A stretch of DNA of 64,000 bases from Malachius bipustulatus (Eukaryota; Arthropoda; Insecta; Coleoptera; Melyridae): the NCBI GenBank assembly GCA_910589415.1, contig OU342630.1, positions 43,680,012 through 43,744,011 on the forward strand, in the 5' to 3' direction. A program made the translations under genes and the position numbers. The notes under the pieces were generated by a model that was not told the DNA's origin, ran no database searches, and saw only the letters and a list, made by a program, of their open reading frames with translations. How positions within the stretch are numbered: position 1 is the first letter of the stretch; every line of letters starts with the position of its first letter. This document shows, one piece after another, positions 1 through 10,734 of this stretch.

Positions 1-537
1 CCACGAAAACGGCTCAAGATATCAGAAAACGGCTTACATGTCCCTATCTTCACTTTTCATCTGGTATACTACTGTATAGTTGAAATGTTTATACAGGGTG
101 ATGAAAAATCTGATAATTTTCACCACCTTGTATAAACATTTCAACTGCATAATTGGATGCCTTATAAAAAGTTAAGATAGGAACATGTAAGCCGTTTTTT
201 GATATAATGGGCCGTTTTCGTGGTAAGTGGGTTTAAAGTTGGAAAATTGCGATTTTCACTTGTTTATAACTCATAGCCGACTTAATTTAAACTGCAACTA
301 CCAGCACCATTGTTATTACATTTTCTCAGACAATCTTAAAATGCAATAATATATGGTATGTCCCATTTAAAAAAACAAAGATGGCCATTGCTTTCGCCAT
401 TTTTAAATGTGCCGCCATCTTGGTAATATTTCATTTTGACTCGTTATTAGGTATGTTGCCCAAGTTCCAAATTTCAGATTCATAGATCATTTGGAAGTCG
501 AATTTTTTCTAATGTGGCGTTTCAATCAATCACCCTG
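1..537. mobile_element. Foldback (palindromic) non-autonomous element, truncated by window edge
   Basis: This is the right part of a palindromic element. Positions 1-60 read as an inverted copy of about 150-225 (both contain the AACGGCTTACATGTCCCTA-type block), around a small central hairpin at 102-141 that starts ACAGGGTGATGAAAAAT. The right end is CACCCTG at 531-537, followed by TA, which fits a mariner-type TA target site. The blocks CACTTGTTTATAACTCA and CAGACAATCTTAAAATGCAATAA are shared with the elements at 20.2, 55.2 and 62.4 kb. No coding capacity is seen. The left arm lies outside the window. Confidence 0.7.
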
Positions 538-539
538 TA

Positions 540-3500
540 TGTCATTATGATAACTCACGTACTGTATGGTACTGCGTACTGTATGGTATGTATTGTTTTA
601 CGATCAAAAATTATAATATTCTTTTTCCAAATACATTCATTTTATTATAAGTGTATTCTTGTTGATAATTAATACCGGAGTCTCCAAATAAATCCTCTGT
701 CATTATAAAATTCTGTTCTGTGTATGCAATAGAATATAATATCACCTACTTTCGATTATGCAGCGCTGGAACGATGTAGTATGAAGTAACCAAAGCCAAT
801 TTTGGCCAAAAAGAAAAGTCAGGAGAAAGAATCCTGGCATTCAAAATGCATGCGCATGGTCTTCGTTCTTCCAAACTATTACGACGGAGCATATAGAAAC
901 TCTGACGGACACCTCTTTCTTTTAAGTTTAATTAGCACGAGTACGCACATATTTAAGAAATCGACGATAAACTGGAGGATTAAAAAAGTGCTTGACCCAT
1001 AATGTGGACACCAAATATTGAAACGTATTCGAGTTTGTAGCATACAAACCTTTATAGATTCTCGTAATAAAGCAAAAGAAGCAAAGGGTTTTATAACCAT
1101 TCACAACTGTAGACGATTTATATTTGGAAACAAAATAATGTCAGTTTGCATCAAAAATCCTATACAACGAAATTTGTTAAAGAAACTTTGAATCGTCCAT
1201 TCCAAGTTGCTAATTAATAATTTCACACCAGATATGAGCAAAGCTAAATATGCCTGTAGTCCTCCATTGTGAACTGGAGGTCTCACTGAGGTAACTCATA
1301 ACAAGTACCTACGTGCAGAAGGTATTATTTCTAAAAGGTTTTCCAATTTACTTGAACTTGCATAAAAATAATGATATAGCTGCCAGTATATTCAAACTTC
1401 CGCTAACACTAGTTGCCAGACTAGATACTGGATGCTAACTTCTGATATCAAAAAGAATTAGAAGTTAAATTATTTCTGAACAAAACTAACTGTTAAAGAA
1501 AAATAAACCTCCATATCCACCATGTTTGATTGCGTAAATATCATAAAGTTAGAAAGTTGTTAGGTACCTACATTATGAGAAAACAACTTCTAAGCTCTCT
1601 CTATATGATAACAACTGGTATAATAATTTGTCTGCCACAGTGTTATCTCCAACTTGAAGATTAGAAAGCAGAGAAAATTAAAGGATTAGACGTAGAGTTG
1701 TAGGTAGTGCTTGTCTAGTTTGAAGCAGTATATATAGGGTTATATTAAAACTAGTCATTTCTCCGTTTCTCAGTGGGTACACGGTAGAGGGATATAAGAA
1801 ATCGTGAAAGATGCATGCCAATTTGGTTAATTTACAAAAAACAGCTGCTATAACTCAACCCCCAATTTGTAGAATCTCCTGTTATTGATGATAAATAAAC
1901 TACTAATGTTTTATAAATTCTACTGTAGTATAAACTAGGATTTCTATCGATGTTATACCGGTTTCGTAACTTTCAAAGCAGCATCTTCAGGCATGTAAAT
2001 AATTAATAAAATATTTGATATAAAAACATAACAACAGTAACGCAACTAAAATTATAATAAAATTATAATTGAATTTTTTTAATCTACTCAAGAAATAGCA
2101 GGATTCCAACATGAATTTGGATACAATTTAAGCGGCACTTATTTTTATTTACGATTTACGAAGTATACATTCAACAGGAGGGCTGTCCGGGTAATTAGAA
2201 TTAAGTTGAGAGAAGTTTTTTCCGGTATGTTTCCAAATCGTTAGATTTGTAGATGTGATCCAATAAGCTGGCTCTTAGCTTACCAGAAATCTCACTCAGT
2301 AATTTTTTGATAATATTATTATCTAGGTACCTACTTTATTACGGTACGGTAAAAACGTGTCATTGAGAAAAAATTAAACTATTGAGGACTCGCTAAAATA
2401 AAAAAGTAGCTAACTCGGTACATAATATGTTAAGTTAATTATTTATTACGAAAATTATTTCGTTTATCATGTTTACATAAACACAAACGTGGATCTGGAG
2501 ATATTATTTGACTATATTTTAGTCGAGGTTTAAATGAACTTATTGAAAACTTTTCTAAAAATTATTATACTTTGTTTTATGGATATTTGGTGTATTGTCG
2601 GTCGCGTAATACGTGGGTAACATTGATTCATATGTACTCCACGCTTTTAATGCTATAGTGCCTCCCTAGCTGTGTAAATGATGAGCTTGAATTCTAACCT
2701 CAAATTGAAAATTCTCCAACGCATATGAGTGCGTGAAGGTGGTAGCAACCAACGAACCCTGGTAGCAAGCTATACTGATGTTCACATGTTCATATGTGTT
2801 TCTCTCACTATCTCATAATCATCGGATGTCAAAGCATCAATAGACGAACGTTCACGTTTTATAAGCATATGCGCGTTAGCATAAAAATTGTGAAATGAAT
2901 TTTCGTTTTTCATAGACCGTAAAGTAGTGAATTCGTAAACACGCAAAGATCCAAGGAGAAAAGTAAATACATACTACCTAAATTAATTTTTAATTTAAAT
3001 GCACATAAACTCGTAATAGAGACAAAAGATTATCTTGTTTTAACTTGTTTTATCGTGTCCCGGTTCATTTCTATGTTTTAAAACCTTCTATTATTTGTGT
3101 ACAGTTCATGAAGTATTCTGAGGAAACAAGAACAGACAATAGTCACTAATTTACGTAAACTATGAAGTAAACCAGGAGCGCCACGAGAAGAATGGATGCA
3201 AGAACGACTGCAGGAACATAATGAAATTTACAGTTCGTATAGAATAGAGCATTGAGATGGTAAACCTAGATGTTTAGTCGGAAGGACCTGAATTTCAGGC
3301 AAGCTTAAAACAGCAAAAGAGAACTGTTCGTTAGGAAAATTGAGTCCAATAAGAGTCACTGCAATGACCCTCCAGCTAGACGACGCCGATAAGCTGAATC
3401 TACTATGCTACATTGCCAGTTTAGTCTATATCTCAAAATTTGAGTGCATTTACTGTTCGGTGCAAATAATTAAATTGCTAAAAATGTATTTATCGTCTGT

Positions 3501-3713
3501 CCACTGAGTGTTGTCCGTTGTCATGCCACACTGATTCTGACTAAACAATTTCATTTAATTCGATTTGATTCGTACACTTATTTCTAAGTCGAACCAGATG
3601 TGGTATCGCAGTTCGTGTCAGTGGCGTGTGTTGAGGAATAATGAATATCCTACAAATATATTATTTCGACAAGTTATTGACGAAGTAGAGCCTTGCAACT
3701 TTTTGATAACAAA
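540..3713. other. AT-rich stretch, no supported gene
   Basis: Only short ORFs without recognisable motifs occur here. The one structure I can name is at about 1880-1935, a single arm of the repeat whose inverted pair forms the hairpin at 59.1 kb (shared block AATGTTTTATAAA-TTCTACTGTA). It is followed at about 1957-1993 by a CCGGTTTCGTAAC...CATCTTCAGGC block that resembles the terminal region of the 23.2 kb element. Confidence 0.5.
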
Positions 3714-3715
3714 TA

Positions 3716-4146
3716 CAGGGTGGTCCAACTTAAAACGTCAGGACTTCACCAAACGATAGATAACGTTAAAATAATGCCAGTTTCTCTAATACACTTATAG
3801 CCGGGAAAGCTTCCTTTTCAAGATACAGGGCGTTAAAGTTTTGAGAAAAAATTAATGTTTTGAGAATATTGTCAAAACGGCTACTTTAAAAAAATTGAAA
3901 TTTTGCACGCAGCATGAGCTAAGTATCTTTCATGATTTACGGCTTATGGTGATAAATTGCAAAAACCAGTGGCGGAGATATGGGTGTGCCATCGCCCCCT
4001 TTCAAAAAAAAAATTTACGCCACTGACTCTATGGCAAATTTAATAATACTGTTCAATGCCCCATGCCTTTTAGAACAAAAAAGTACTCTTTAATTTTTTT
4101 CACAAGGCACACCGTTTTCGAGATAATTCAGGTTTTCTTAGGTGAT
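3716..4146 (+). repeat. Left terminal inverted repeat of the 3.7 kb transposon
   Basis: This pairs with 5443-5870 on the opposite strand over about 430 bp, with about ten mismatches by eye. It includes the GGTCCAACTTAAAACGTCAG end and an internal GCCACTGACTCTATGG block. Confidence 0.88.
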
Positions 4147-4292
4147 GCTAGGCTCTTCACATTACAAAACTAATTTAAATTTCACGAAGTAGTCTATGAC
4201 CAAGTTTTGACGTTTTAACCAATTTAATGCTTGTTATAAGTGTCACAAAATCTCTTTACAACAAACTATTGGTATTATTTTTAAACATTACG

Positions 4293-5354
4293 ATGCCTTT
4301 CCGATTTTCTAATCAAGAATATGCTGATATGCATTTTATCTATGGATTTTGTGATGGAAATGCAGCAGAAGCAGCTCTAGAATACCGCAGACGATTTCCC
4401 AACAGACGACAGCCACAACATAATGTTTTTTCAAAGGTACATAATCAATTCGTTGAGAGAGGAATAAGGCCCATCATTAGAAATCCTAATCGTCTAAATG
4501 TGGATACCGTAAGAAGAAACAACCGCATACTACGTGAATTTACCAGAGACCCGAGGACAAGTCAAAGAAGAGTGAGTCGAACCACTGGAAATTCTAAAAG
4601 CACAATTTTAAGAGTGTTAAAACGGGATCATCGACATCCTTTTCATCTCCAACCTGTTCATGGTTTACAACCAGGAGATGAAGAACGCAGGATGGTGTTT
4701 TGTAGGTGGCTTATGGACCAGAATAACGATTTCTTAAGAAATATTCTATGGACAGATGAATCGTGTTTTACTCGACGTGGGATTGTAAATTTTCACAATC
4801 AACATGTGTGGGCTCATGACAATCCTCACGAAATTAGACCACGAAAGTTTCAACACGAATTTAGTGTCAACATTTGGATAGGAATCTACAATGGTAACCT
4901 CATTGGCCCTTATGAACTCCCACAGCGACTGAATTCTGAAAACTTCCTTGAGTTTTTGGAGACTGAGAATGCCAATATGTGGGATGACATTCCAGTCGAT
5001 ATGCGAAGACAAGCCTGGTTCCAACTAGATGGGTGTCCGGCACATTTTGGTGCAAACGTTCGTAATTGGCTGAACACACACTTTGAAGGTCGATGGATTG
5101 GTCGCAGTGGTCCAGTTGCATGGCCTGCACGGTCTCCAGATTTAACCCCCCTGGATTTCTATCTTTGGGGTCATCTGAAAGAAATCGTTTATGCAACTCC
5201 GGTGCCCCATAGAGAGGAACTCTTGCTTAGGATTCGAAACGCTTGTGCAGATATTAATCACGACGTGCTACTTAGTCTAAACAACTCCATCAGAAGACGT
5301 TGCCAGTTATGCATTCAACAGAATGGTTGTTATTTCGAACAATTGTTACATTAG
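4293..5354 (+). CDS. Mariner/Tc1-superfamily transposase (DDD catalytic triad)
   Basis: This encodes the transposase expected to cut and reinsert the surrounding element by binding its terminal inverted repeats. The open frame starts at 4227 (375 codons). I prefer the ATG at 4293 (353 aa), because the family-like N-terminus MPFRFSNQEYADMHFIYGFC begins there and the upstream 22 residues are hydrophobic and untypical. An N-terminal helix-turn-helix region is followed by a second one with SQRRVSRTTGNSKSTILRVLK. The catalytic motifs, numbered from 4227, are WTDES (D177), QLDGCPAH (D268) and SPDLTPLDFYLWG (D305). The last two aspartates have 36 residues between them, unlike the 34 of classical mariner. 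No frameshift or internal stop is present, so the protein may be functional. Confidence 0.9.
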   Translation: MPFRFSNQEYADMHFIYGFCDGNAAEAALEYRRRFPNRRQPQHNVFSKVHNQFVERGIRPIIRNPNRLNVDTVRRNNRILREFTRDPRTSQRRVSRTTGNSKSTILRVLKRDHRHPFHLQPVHGLQPGDEERRMVFCRWLMDQNNDFLRNILWTDESCFTRRGIVNFHNQHVWAHDNPHEIRPRKFQHEFSVNIWIGIYNGNLIGPYELPQRLNSENFLEFLETENANMWDDIPVDMRRQAWFQLDGCPAHFGANVRNWLNTHFEGRWIGRSGPVAWPARSPDLTPLDFYLWGHLKEIVYATPVPHREELLLRIRNACADINHDVLLSLNNSIRRRCQLCIQQNGCYFEQLLH

Positions 5355-5442
5355 TTAGGTGTTGTTTATTTCTGTTATTTAATTATTTAAGTAAAAGTTA
5401 TTTGACTAGAATTTGTCTGTTCTTAAAATGGCTACAGATATT

Positions 5443-5870
5443 ACCTAAGAGAATCTGAATTATCTCGAAAACGGTGCGCCTTGTGAAAAAAATTAGAGAG
5501 TACTTTTTTGTTCTAAAAGGCATGGGACATTGAACAGTATTATTAAATTTGCCATAGAGTCAGTGGCGTCAATTTTTTTTTTGAAAAGGGGCGATGGCAC
5601 ACCCATATCTCCGCCACTGGTTTTTGCAATTTATCACCATAAGCCGTAAATCATGAAAGATACTTAGCTCATGCTGCGTGCAAAATTTCAATTTTTTTAA
5701 AGCAGCCGTTTTGACAATATTCTCAAAACATTAATTTTTTCCCAAAACTTTAACGCCCTGTATCTTGAAAAGGAAGCTTTCCCGGCTATAAGTGTATTAG
5801 AGAAACTGGCATTATTTTAACGTTATCTATCGTTTGGTGAAGTTCTGACGTTTTAAGTTGGACCACCCTG
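5443..5870 (-). repeat. Right terminal inverted repeat of the 3.7 kb transposon
   Basis: This is the inverted partner of 3716-4146. Pairing breaks down inside about 5443, just downstream of the transposase stop codon and a short spacer. Confidence 0.88.
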
Positions 5871-5872
5871 TA

Positions 5873-7350
5873 TATACATATATATTGCAAGTAAATAAGA
5901 ATGATAATAATTATTGTTATCATCATGATAGAAATATCATGTCACCTACCTGCTGGTTGGCGTTTAAAAGAAAGTAACACCTCCGTTTTCTTATTCTGCA
6001 AGTAAAATATTCCCGCAATTTTACCACAAGACCACGTACTAGAGAGTTCAATCGTTTCCCAGGCAAAACAAGGAAATAGATTTTTAGGCATTCGCGCAAT
6101 TAATAAGTTACTCATAGTTTATCACAGCGTACAATATCACAGGTAATTCTGCTAATTTCGTATTAAAAACGTTTCAAATCACAACACAAACCTCATTAGT
6201 ATATTTAGCGCTGTCACTGACACTACTGACAAGTAGCCGATCAGCTGGACGACAATCTTATCGTAATATCGTATCAATCTAAGCGTATCAAGACGCGAGT
6301 CGGTATTCACTCTCGCTCATCTTTTTAGAATTGCTGACGATTCAAACGTATTTCTGACAATACGTCCCATTTTAACACGTTAAGCCCCGCCATACAAACA
6401 TTTTTTAGAGTTTTCAGGACCGCAAAAATTTTTTGTTTCTTTGAATTATAAGGAGAACTCATTATAGTGGATATAGAGGTATACCAATATACGATATTAC
6501 CAACCCGCTTACTTCCCAGTTGTCTCCCAGACCGATATATTAGAGTCTCCATTGATTTAACATTGTAGTGTGTACCCATATAATACCACAAGGTTGTGAA
6601 CGCAAAAGCATGCTGTGGTATCACATTGATGCCTCGCGGTCCCAGTGCTTCCTGGCCGTGAGGCATCAAAGCATTGCCTCGCGGGGCTAAACGTGTTAAC
6701 TCGATTGACTATGCAATGCAATAGAAGGAGTAAGAAACATAACGAGATGATGTATCCTTGGTTATCACAACAGACAACTCTCATGTACAGACTCTATATG
6801 AAGAGTGAGTTACATGAGGAGTGAGATGAGAGATAAGTAATGTATGTCTTCTACAAATGAATGAAATGGGATGTAAATAAGAATGTAAAAGATAATTTTG
6901 GAAACACACAAGTACAAATTGTATTCAACTTCCGAAAACTACGTCATACGTATATAAAGAGTGATCAGTAACTCGCGCAACCCGCATACATGGCATTATA
7001 GAGCTCATTAAAATGAAGAAAAATCTACAAAAAAAAAATGGAATACGATGTTTAGTTTTCGAGTTACAGAGTTTCTCTATCCAAGTTTGCAGCTAATAAT
7101 GATTCTATGTGATAAAATAAGTGAATAATTCAGTCTACTAAACTCTCCGGAACGAATATCATACAATTCGTCATTTTTTTTTCACAAAACCTCTTTACAA
7201 AGTAATTGAAAATGCTGAAAATTGATAATTAGTGAAATAAATTTGTAATTTGACAACCTCTCAAACTCAACTTAGAATATAAAATATTAAAATACCTTCA
7301 TTGCCAAGGAAATTAAAATAATGAAAGATGGTTCACCGGTAGATCTAAGA
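5873..7350. other. Intergenic AT-rich stretch, no supported gene
   Basis: Short ORFs here lack motifs and agree in no way with splice signals. A less AT-rich patch at about 6590-6700 repeats the phrase TGCCTCGCGG and its near inverse (CCTCGCGGTCCC and TTGCCTCGCGGGGC), but I cannot assign it. Confidence 0.4.
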
Positions 7351-7418
7351 CATCCACAGGAACTGGAGCTGGGGTGTGTAGCACACATATACAGGAACTG
7401 GAGCTAGGGTGTGTAGCA

Positions 7419-7450
7419 CTGGCTTGAAGAAGAGAGCTTCTTCAAGCCAG
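7419..7450. repeat. Perfect 14-bp-stem hairpin beside a short duplication
   Basis: The stem arm CTGGCTTGAAGAAG is followed by a 4-nt loop AGAG and the exact inverse arm. Just upstream the phrase AGGAACTGGAGCT-GGGTGTGTAGCAC occurs twice (about 7353-7383 and 7392-7419). It could be the end of a small repeat; the function is unknown. Confidence 0.6.
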
Positions 7451-7622
7451 ATCTGTTCGTAGATGTAGGAAAAGATGCACCGCCATCTCAAATCAATAGA
7501 GATAATTTCAGACAGTCAAGCATATCTAAAAGCTCTTAGTCCCAGCCACTGCAAGTCTAAGTTGGTCTGAAACTGCCAAATAACTCTGAATTCCCTATTA
7601 GCAAGGAGCAAGTAAGTTACTC

Positions 7623-7695
7623 TGATCTATCGTGTGAGCAAATGAAAACATAATTTAGGTAGGCCCTGGAAAAAAATTTCATGTCTTAGATTGAA
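7623..7695. repeat. Left arm of a 70-bp inverted pair enclosing 1.3 kb
   Basis: The sequence TCGTGTGAGCAAATGAAAAC through the TTTCATGTCTTAGATTG region recurs inverted at 8990-9060 with few mismatches. The enclosed 1.3 kb has no transposase I can recognise. The right arm abuts the LINE fragment that starts near 9060. Confidence 0.75.
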
Positions 7696-8989
7696 TTCTA
7701 GGATAAAATCACTGTCATTAATTTTAAAAATCTTATTTTTCTTATTTTGTGATTTTGAGTGGTCTGGGGTGCGTTCATGAATTACAGTTTGCATCAAACA
7801 TGAAAAGCTCTGGATGCGTTCATAAAATAACCAGTTCGCTTGATTGGATAAAAATCTAGCATCGTTCATAAGTTGCCGATGACGCTCGAAGTGCACTCAG
7901 AGTTTTGAAGAAACACATGGCTGAATCAATTCTGTGCATAATATTAGTAAATTACAAAAACTATAGTATTAAATTTAAAAAAAGTGTGAATCTGACAGTG
8001 ACACATAATCTAATACTTTTGAATTATTATTTCCTTTGATTTCTCGTTCGAATTACGTTTATAAAATGGAACAATCTGACGATATTCCGGAAAATGTAAG
8101 GCATCACTCTGGTTGTTACATGCACATAAACGTCAATTTCTGTTTATGAACGCATTCCACCTTCAGGGCCGTATTTGTGTTTTTTAAACCGTACCACCTA
8201 TCTGGACTTTTTAAGGTAAGGGTGTGACAAGGCAAGATTCACAGAAAGCACAGCTATTTAGGAGAAGCACAGACATACAAACTTTATGGGAATAGTTTTT
8301 CGAAAAAAAAATTGGGCGAGCGACTATCCGCCAAAAATTTATAAACATTATTTCCAGAAGAGTTTGCCCTCTTAAAAAATGGCCACCACTAGAGCCACAG
8401 ATCACAGACCTTACTTTTATCATGAGCATGAGTGATTAGTAGGAAGAAAGTTCCTAATATATGGTGTAAACATCTCTGGATCTATTTTCATTGGTTATGT
8501 TACTTTTTTCTTGTTTGATTTTATTTTTATATCTTGTGGTGGGTTCTTCCTGGTGTATGTTTATGTTAAACCCTCAGGTGAAAATACTTAATAAATGACT
8601 TTACTATAATTAATAAGATAGATAATTCGATAAGTAATAGGGCCTTAAATAAATACCTACCATTTTACAAAGGACAAACTGCAGACTAAGGAAAACTATT
8701 ATTAGATATTAATCCTTTACTGCTTTGGCTTGAACATGACATTTTTACGGGGTTTGCAGTGTCAATAATCCAATAAACTTCACGGTAACTGGAACAATCT
8801 CCGAATAATTTATGTCCGTGTTATTCAAGAAATACAAAACTAATTTTAACAACCTGATGCACCTATTATTTCAGCAAATGTCAAAATAATTATTATTTGA
8901 CAATAAAATTGGAAAACAAGAAGAAGGCAATATCAGAATGAGTTTACGATTTTTACAAACCAAAATTTTCATTTTACAGTTTTACAGAT

Positions 8990-9060
8990 CCAATCTAAGA
9001 CATGAAATTTTTTTCCAAGGCCTACCTAAATTATGTTTTCATTTGCTCACACGATAGATT
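8990..9060. repeat. Right arm of the 70-bp inverted pair (partner 7623-7695)
   Basis: This is the inverted copy of the left arm, running from CAATCTAAGACATGAAA to CTCACACGATAGATT. It joins directly to RNase H-like LINE coding sequence on the right, so the arms may be LINE-derived sequence duplicated in inverted orientation rather than true transposon ends. Confidence 0.75.
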
Positions 9061-9570
9061 CCGAGCCATGCTGGATATGAGGAGAACGAACTTGCCGACT
9101 CTCTGGCCGGAAAAGATACCGAATCCGAATAATATATCGGACCAGAACCAGCATTTTGCATTCCACCGAATATTGTCAAAGTACCAATAAGAAACTGGGC
9201 TGAGAGGGAAGTCCCCCAGTGCTGGCAAAACTTACCAAGATTGGACCACTTGAAGACCTTTATAGAGGGCACGTCGAAAAAAACGACTAGGTATATAACT
9301 AATGGAGATTACCAGGAAATAAGTTATACCCTTAATAGGCCTATATAATGGGCACCGCAAGCTGAACCATCACCTGCAGAAGATATAGATTTAGTGAACA
9401 GAGCTGGATGTCGCATGCGCATGGAGGATGACCGAACAGCAAAAAACATCCTATGCGAGTGTCTAATTTTGAGAAGAACCAGATGTTCAGACAAATCTTC
9501 CGGAGAAACTTCTTCACACCGGAGGACATTGATACATTACCAATAAGACTCAGACAAGTGAGGGTTTAAC
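9061..9570 (+). pseudogene. LINE fragment: end of RNase H plus C-terminal zinc-knuckle domain
   Basis: Reading on the plus strand in shifting frames, the end of an RNase H domain is visible (a GHAGYEENELADSLAG-like stretch near 9065-9115, which holds the family's last histidine motif). It is followed by SEYIGPEPAF. A GHRKLNHHL phrase near 9350 leads into the cysteine/histidine motif CRMRMEDDRTAKNILCEC (about 9410-9465). This order is the usual C-terminus of RNase H-bearing LINEs of the I/R1/LOA group. The upstream reverse transcriptase is absent. Several frame changes show that it is dead. The clade is inferred from domain order, not from a search. Confidence 0.72.
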
Positions 9571-9599
9571 TAGAGCTCCGAATGTTCCAATCGATTTAT

Positions 9600-10670
9600 A
9601 ATAAATTATTATCAACTGTCACTAGAATAAGATGAAGATATTTAGCCACAGAAAATTCCAGCAAAAGTTACTTCTGCCATAGCACCCTTAACTCATTTGA
9701 GATAAAGGTGGATCACTAACCACTACAGTTAATTTATAGAGACAACATTTTTTTTAACTTTTCCTTAACTTTATTACATATCTAGAGTGTAAATAATACT
9801 CATGACATCTGGCTTAATCTTCTTCTAACATTAAAAAATCACGTTGAAAACATTGAAAATAAATGGTACAAAGTGAAAAGTATACCTACACTAGACACAA
9901 AATTGTACTGCTGAATTCCGGAGGATTCTGTATGCTTTTATATGAAACCAATTTTGAAACATGACTGGTTAATATACCTATATCCTATCAATAATTCCAA
10001 CTTTTAATTAAAAATTATCATTTGATATTCATGTTATTCAGCTTTACCTATAATAAAATTTATGGAAACGATATGAATATCATTTCAATAAATTGGATAG
10101 ACAGACAACAGCTAGTTGTAAAAGAAATTAAGTGTAATCTATATTAAAAAATAAAGTTTCAATCATAACTAGAATCAATCGAAACTCTCATATTTTATTT
10201 ATTTTTGTTGGGCCTGTGTGTATATAAATATAAATATTTAAATGCATAATAAAGTATGGAAGAAATTACTATATGAATACAAAATAAAACTAAGACTTGA
10301 AGAAATTATAATATGTGTTAAAACTGCAAACGGCATACCAATGATGACTTATGAGCTTAAGTTTAGTTCCCAATATGGCATAATATAATAAATGGAACAA
10401 TGGTTTGGAGCTACCGTCAGTAGACCCTTCCTCTTGATATTAAAATATGGCTGCTGTAAATGCAAATAATTAATTGAATTTATAAACGAATGAAGTAATT
10501 TCATTAATCTGTCTAGGTACCTATGATGACCTAAATATGTATTATTCATGGGCAGTATGTAGGCCGATCTTAATATTTCTGTTTGAACAATCCATGACAC
10601 AGTTGGCAATATTTTTGTGATTTCTGATTGTGATTTTTTTTTGAGTTGGCAAGTTAACTGTGATATCAGA
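9600..10670. other. Intergenic stretch, nothing recognised
   Basis: AT-rich sequence with no long ORF, no inverted pair and no repeat family that I can match elsewhere in the window. Confidence 0.4.
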
Positions 10671-10734
10671 GCGGTTTGCCTGTCTGTATCAAAATGTTGC
10701 AGAATGTAAAACTATGGAGTTGTTGTAGTAACTA

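Larger units (their letters stand above)
3716..5870 (+). mobile_element. Complete mariner/Tc1-superfamily transposon with long TIRs
   Basis: The element begins CAGGGTGGTCCAAC at 3716 and ends with the inverse at 5870. TA dinucleotides flank both sides (3714-3715 and 5871-5872), the classic target duplication of the IS630/Tc1/mariner superfamily. The inverted repeats are unusually long, about 430 bp (3716 to about 4146 and about 5443 to 5870), and differ at only about ten positions by eye, so the insertion looks recent. A single uninterrupted transposase ORF fills the centre. A second copy of an ACAGGGCG-type motif lies inside each arm near 3825 and 5760. Confidence 0.92.

Noticed and set aside
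4746..5196. Two minus-strand ORFs of 92-98 codons inside the transposase
   Set aside because: They are antisense shadows of the intact plus-strand transposase and have no motifs of their own.
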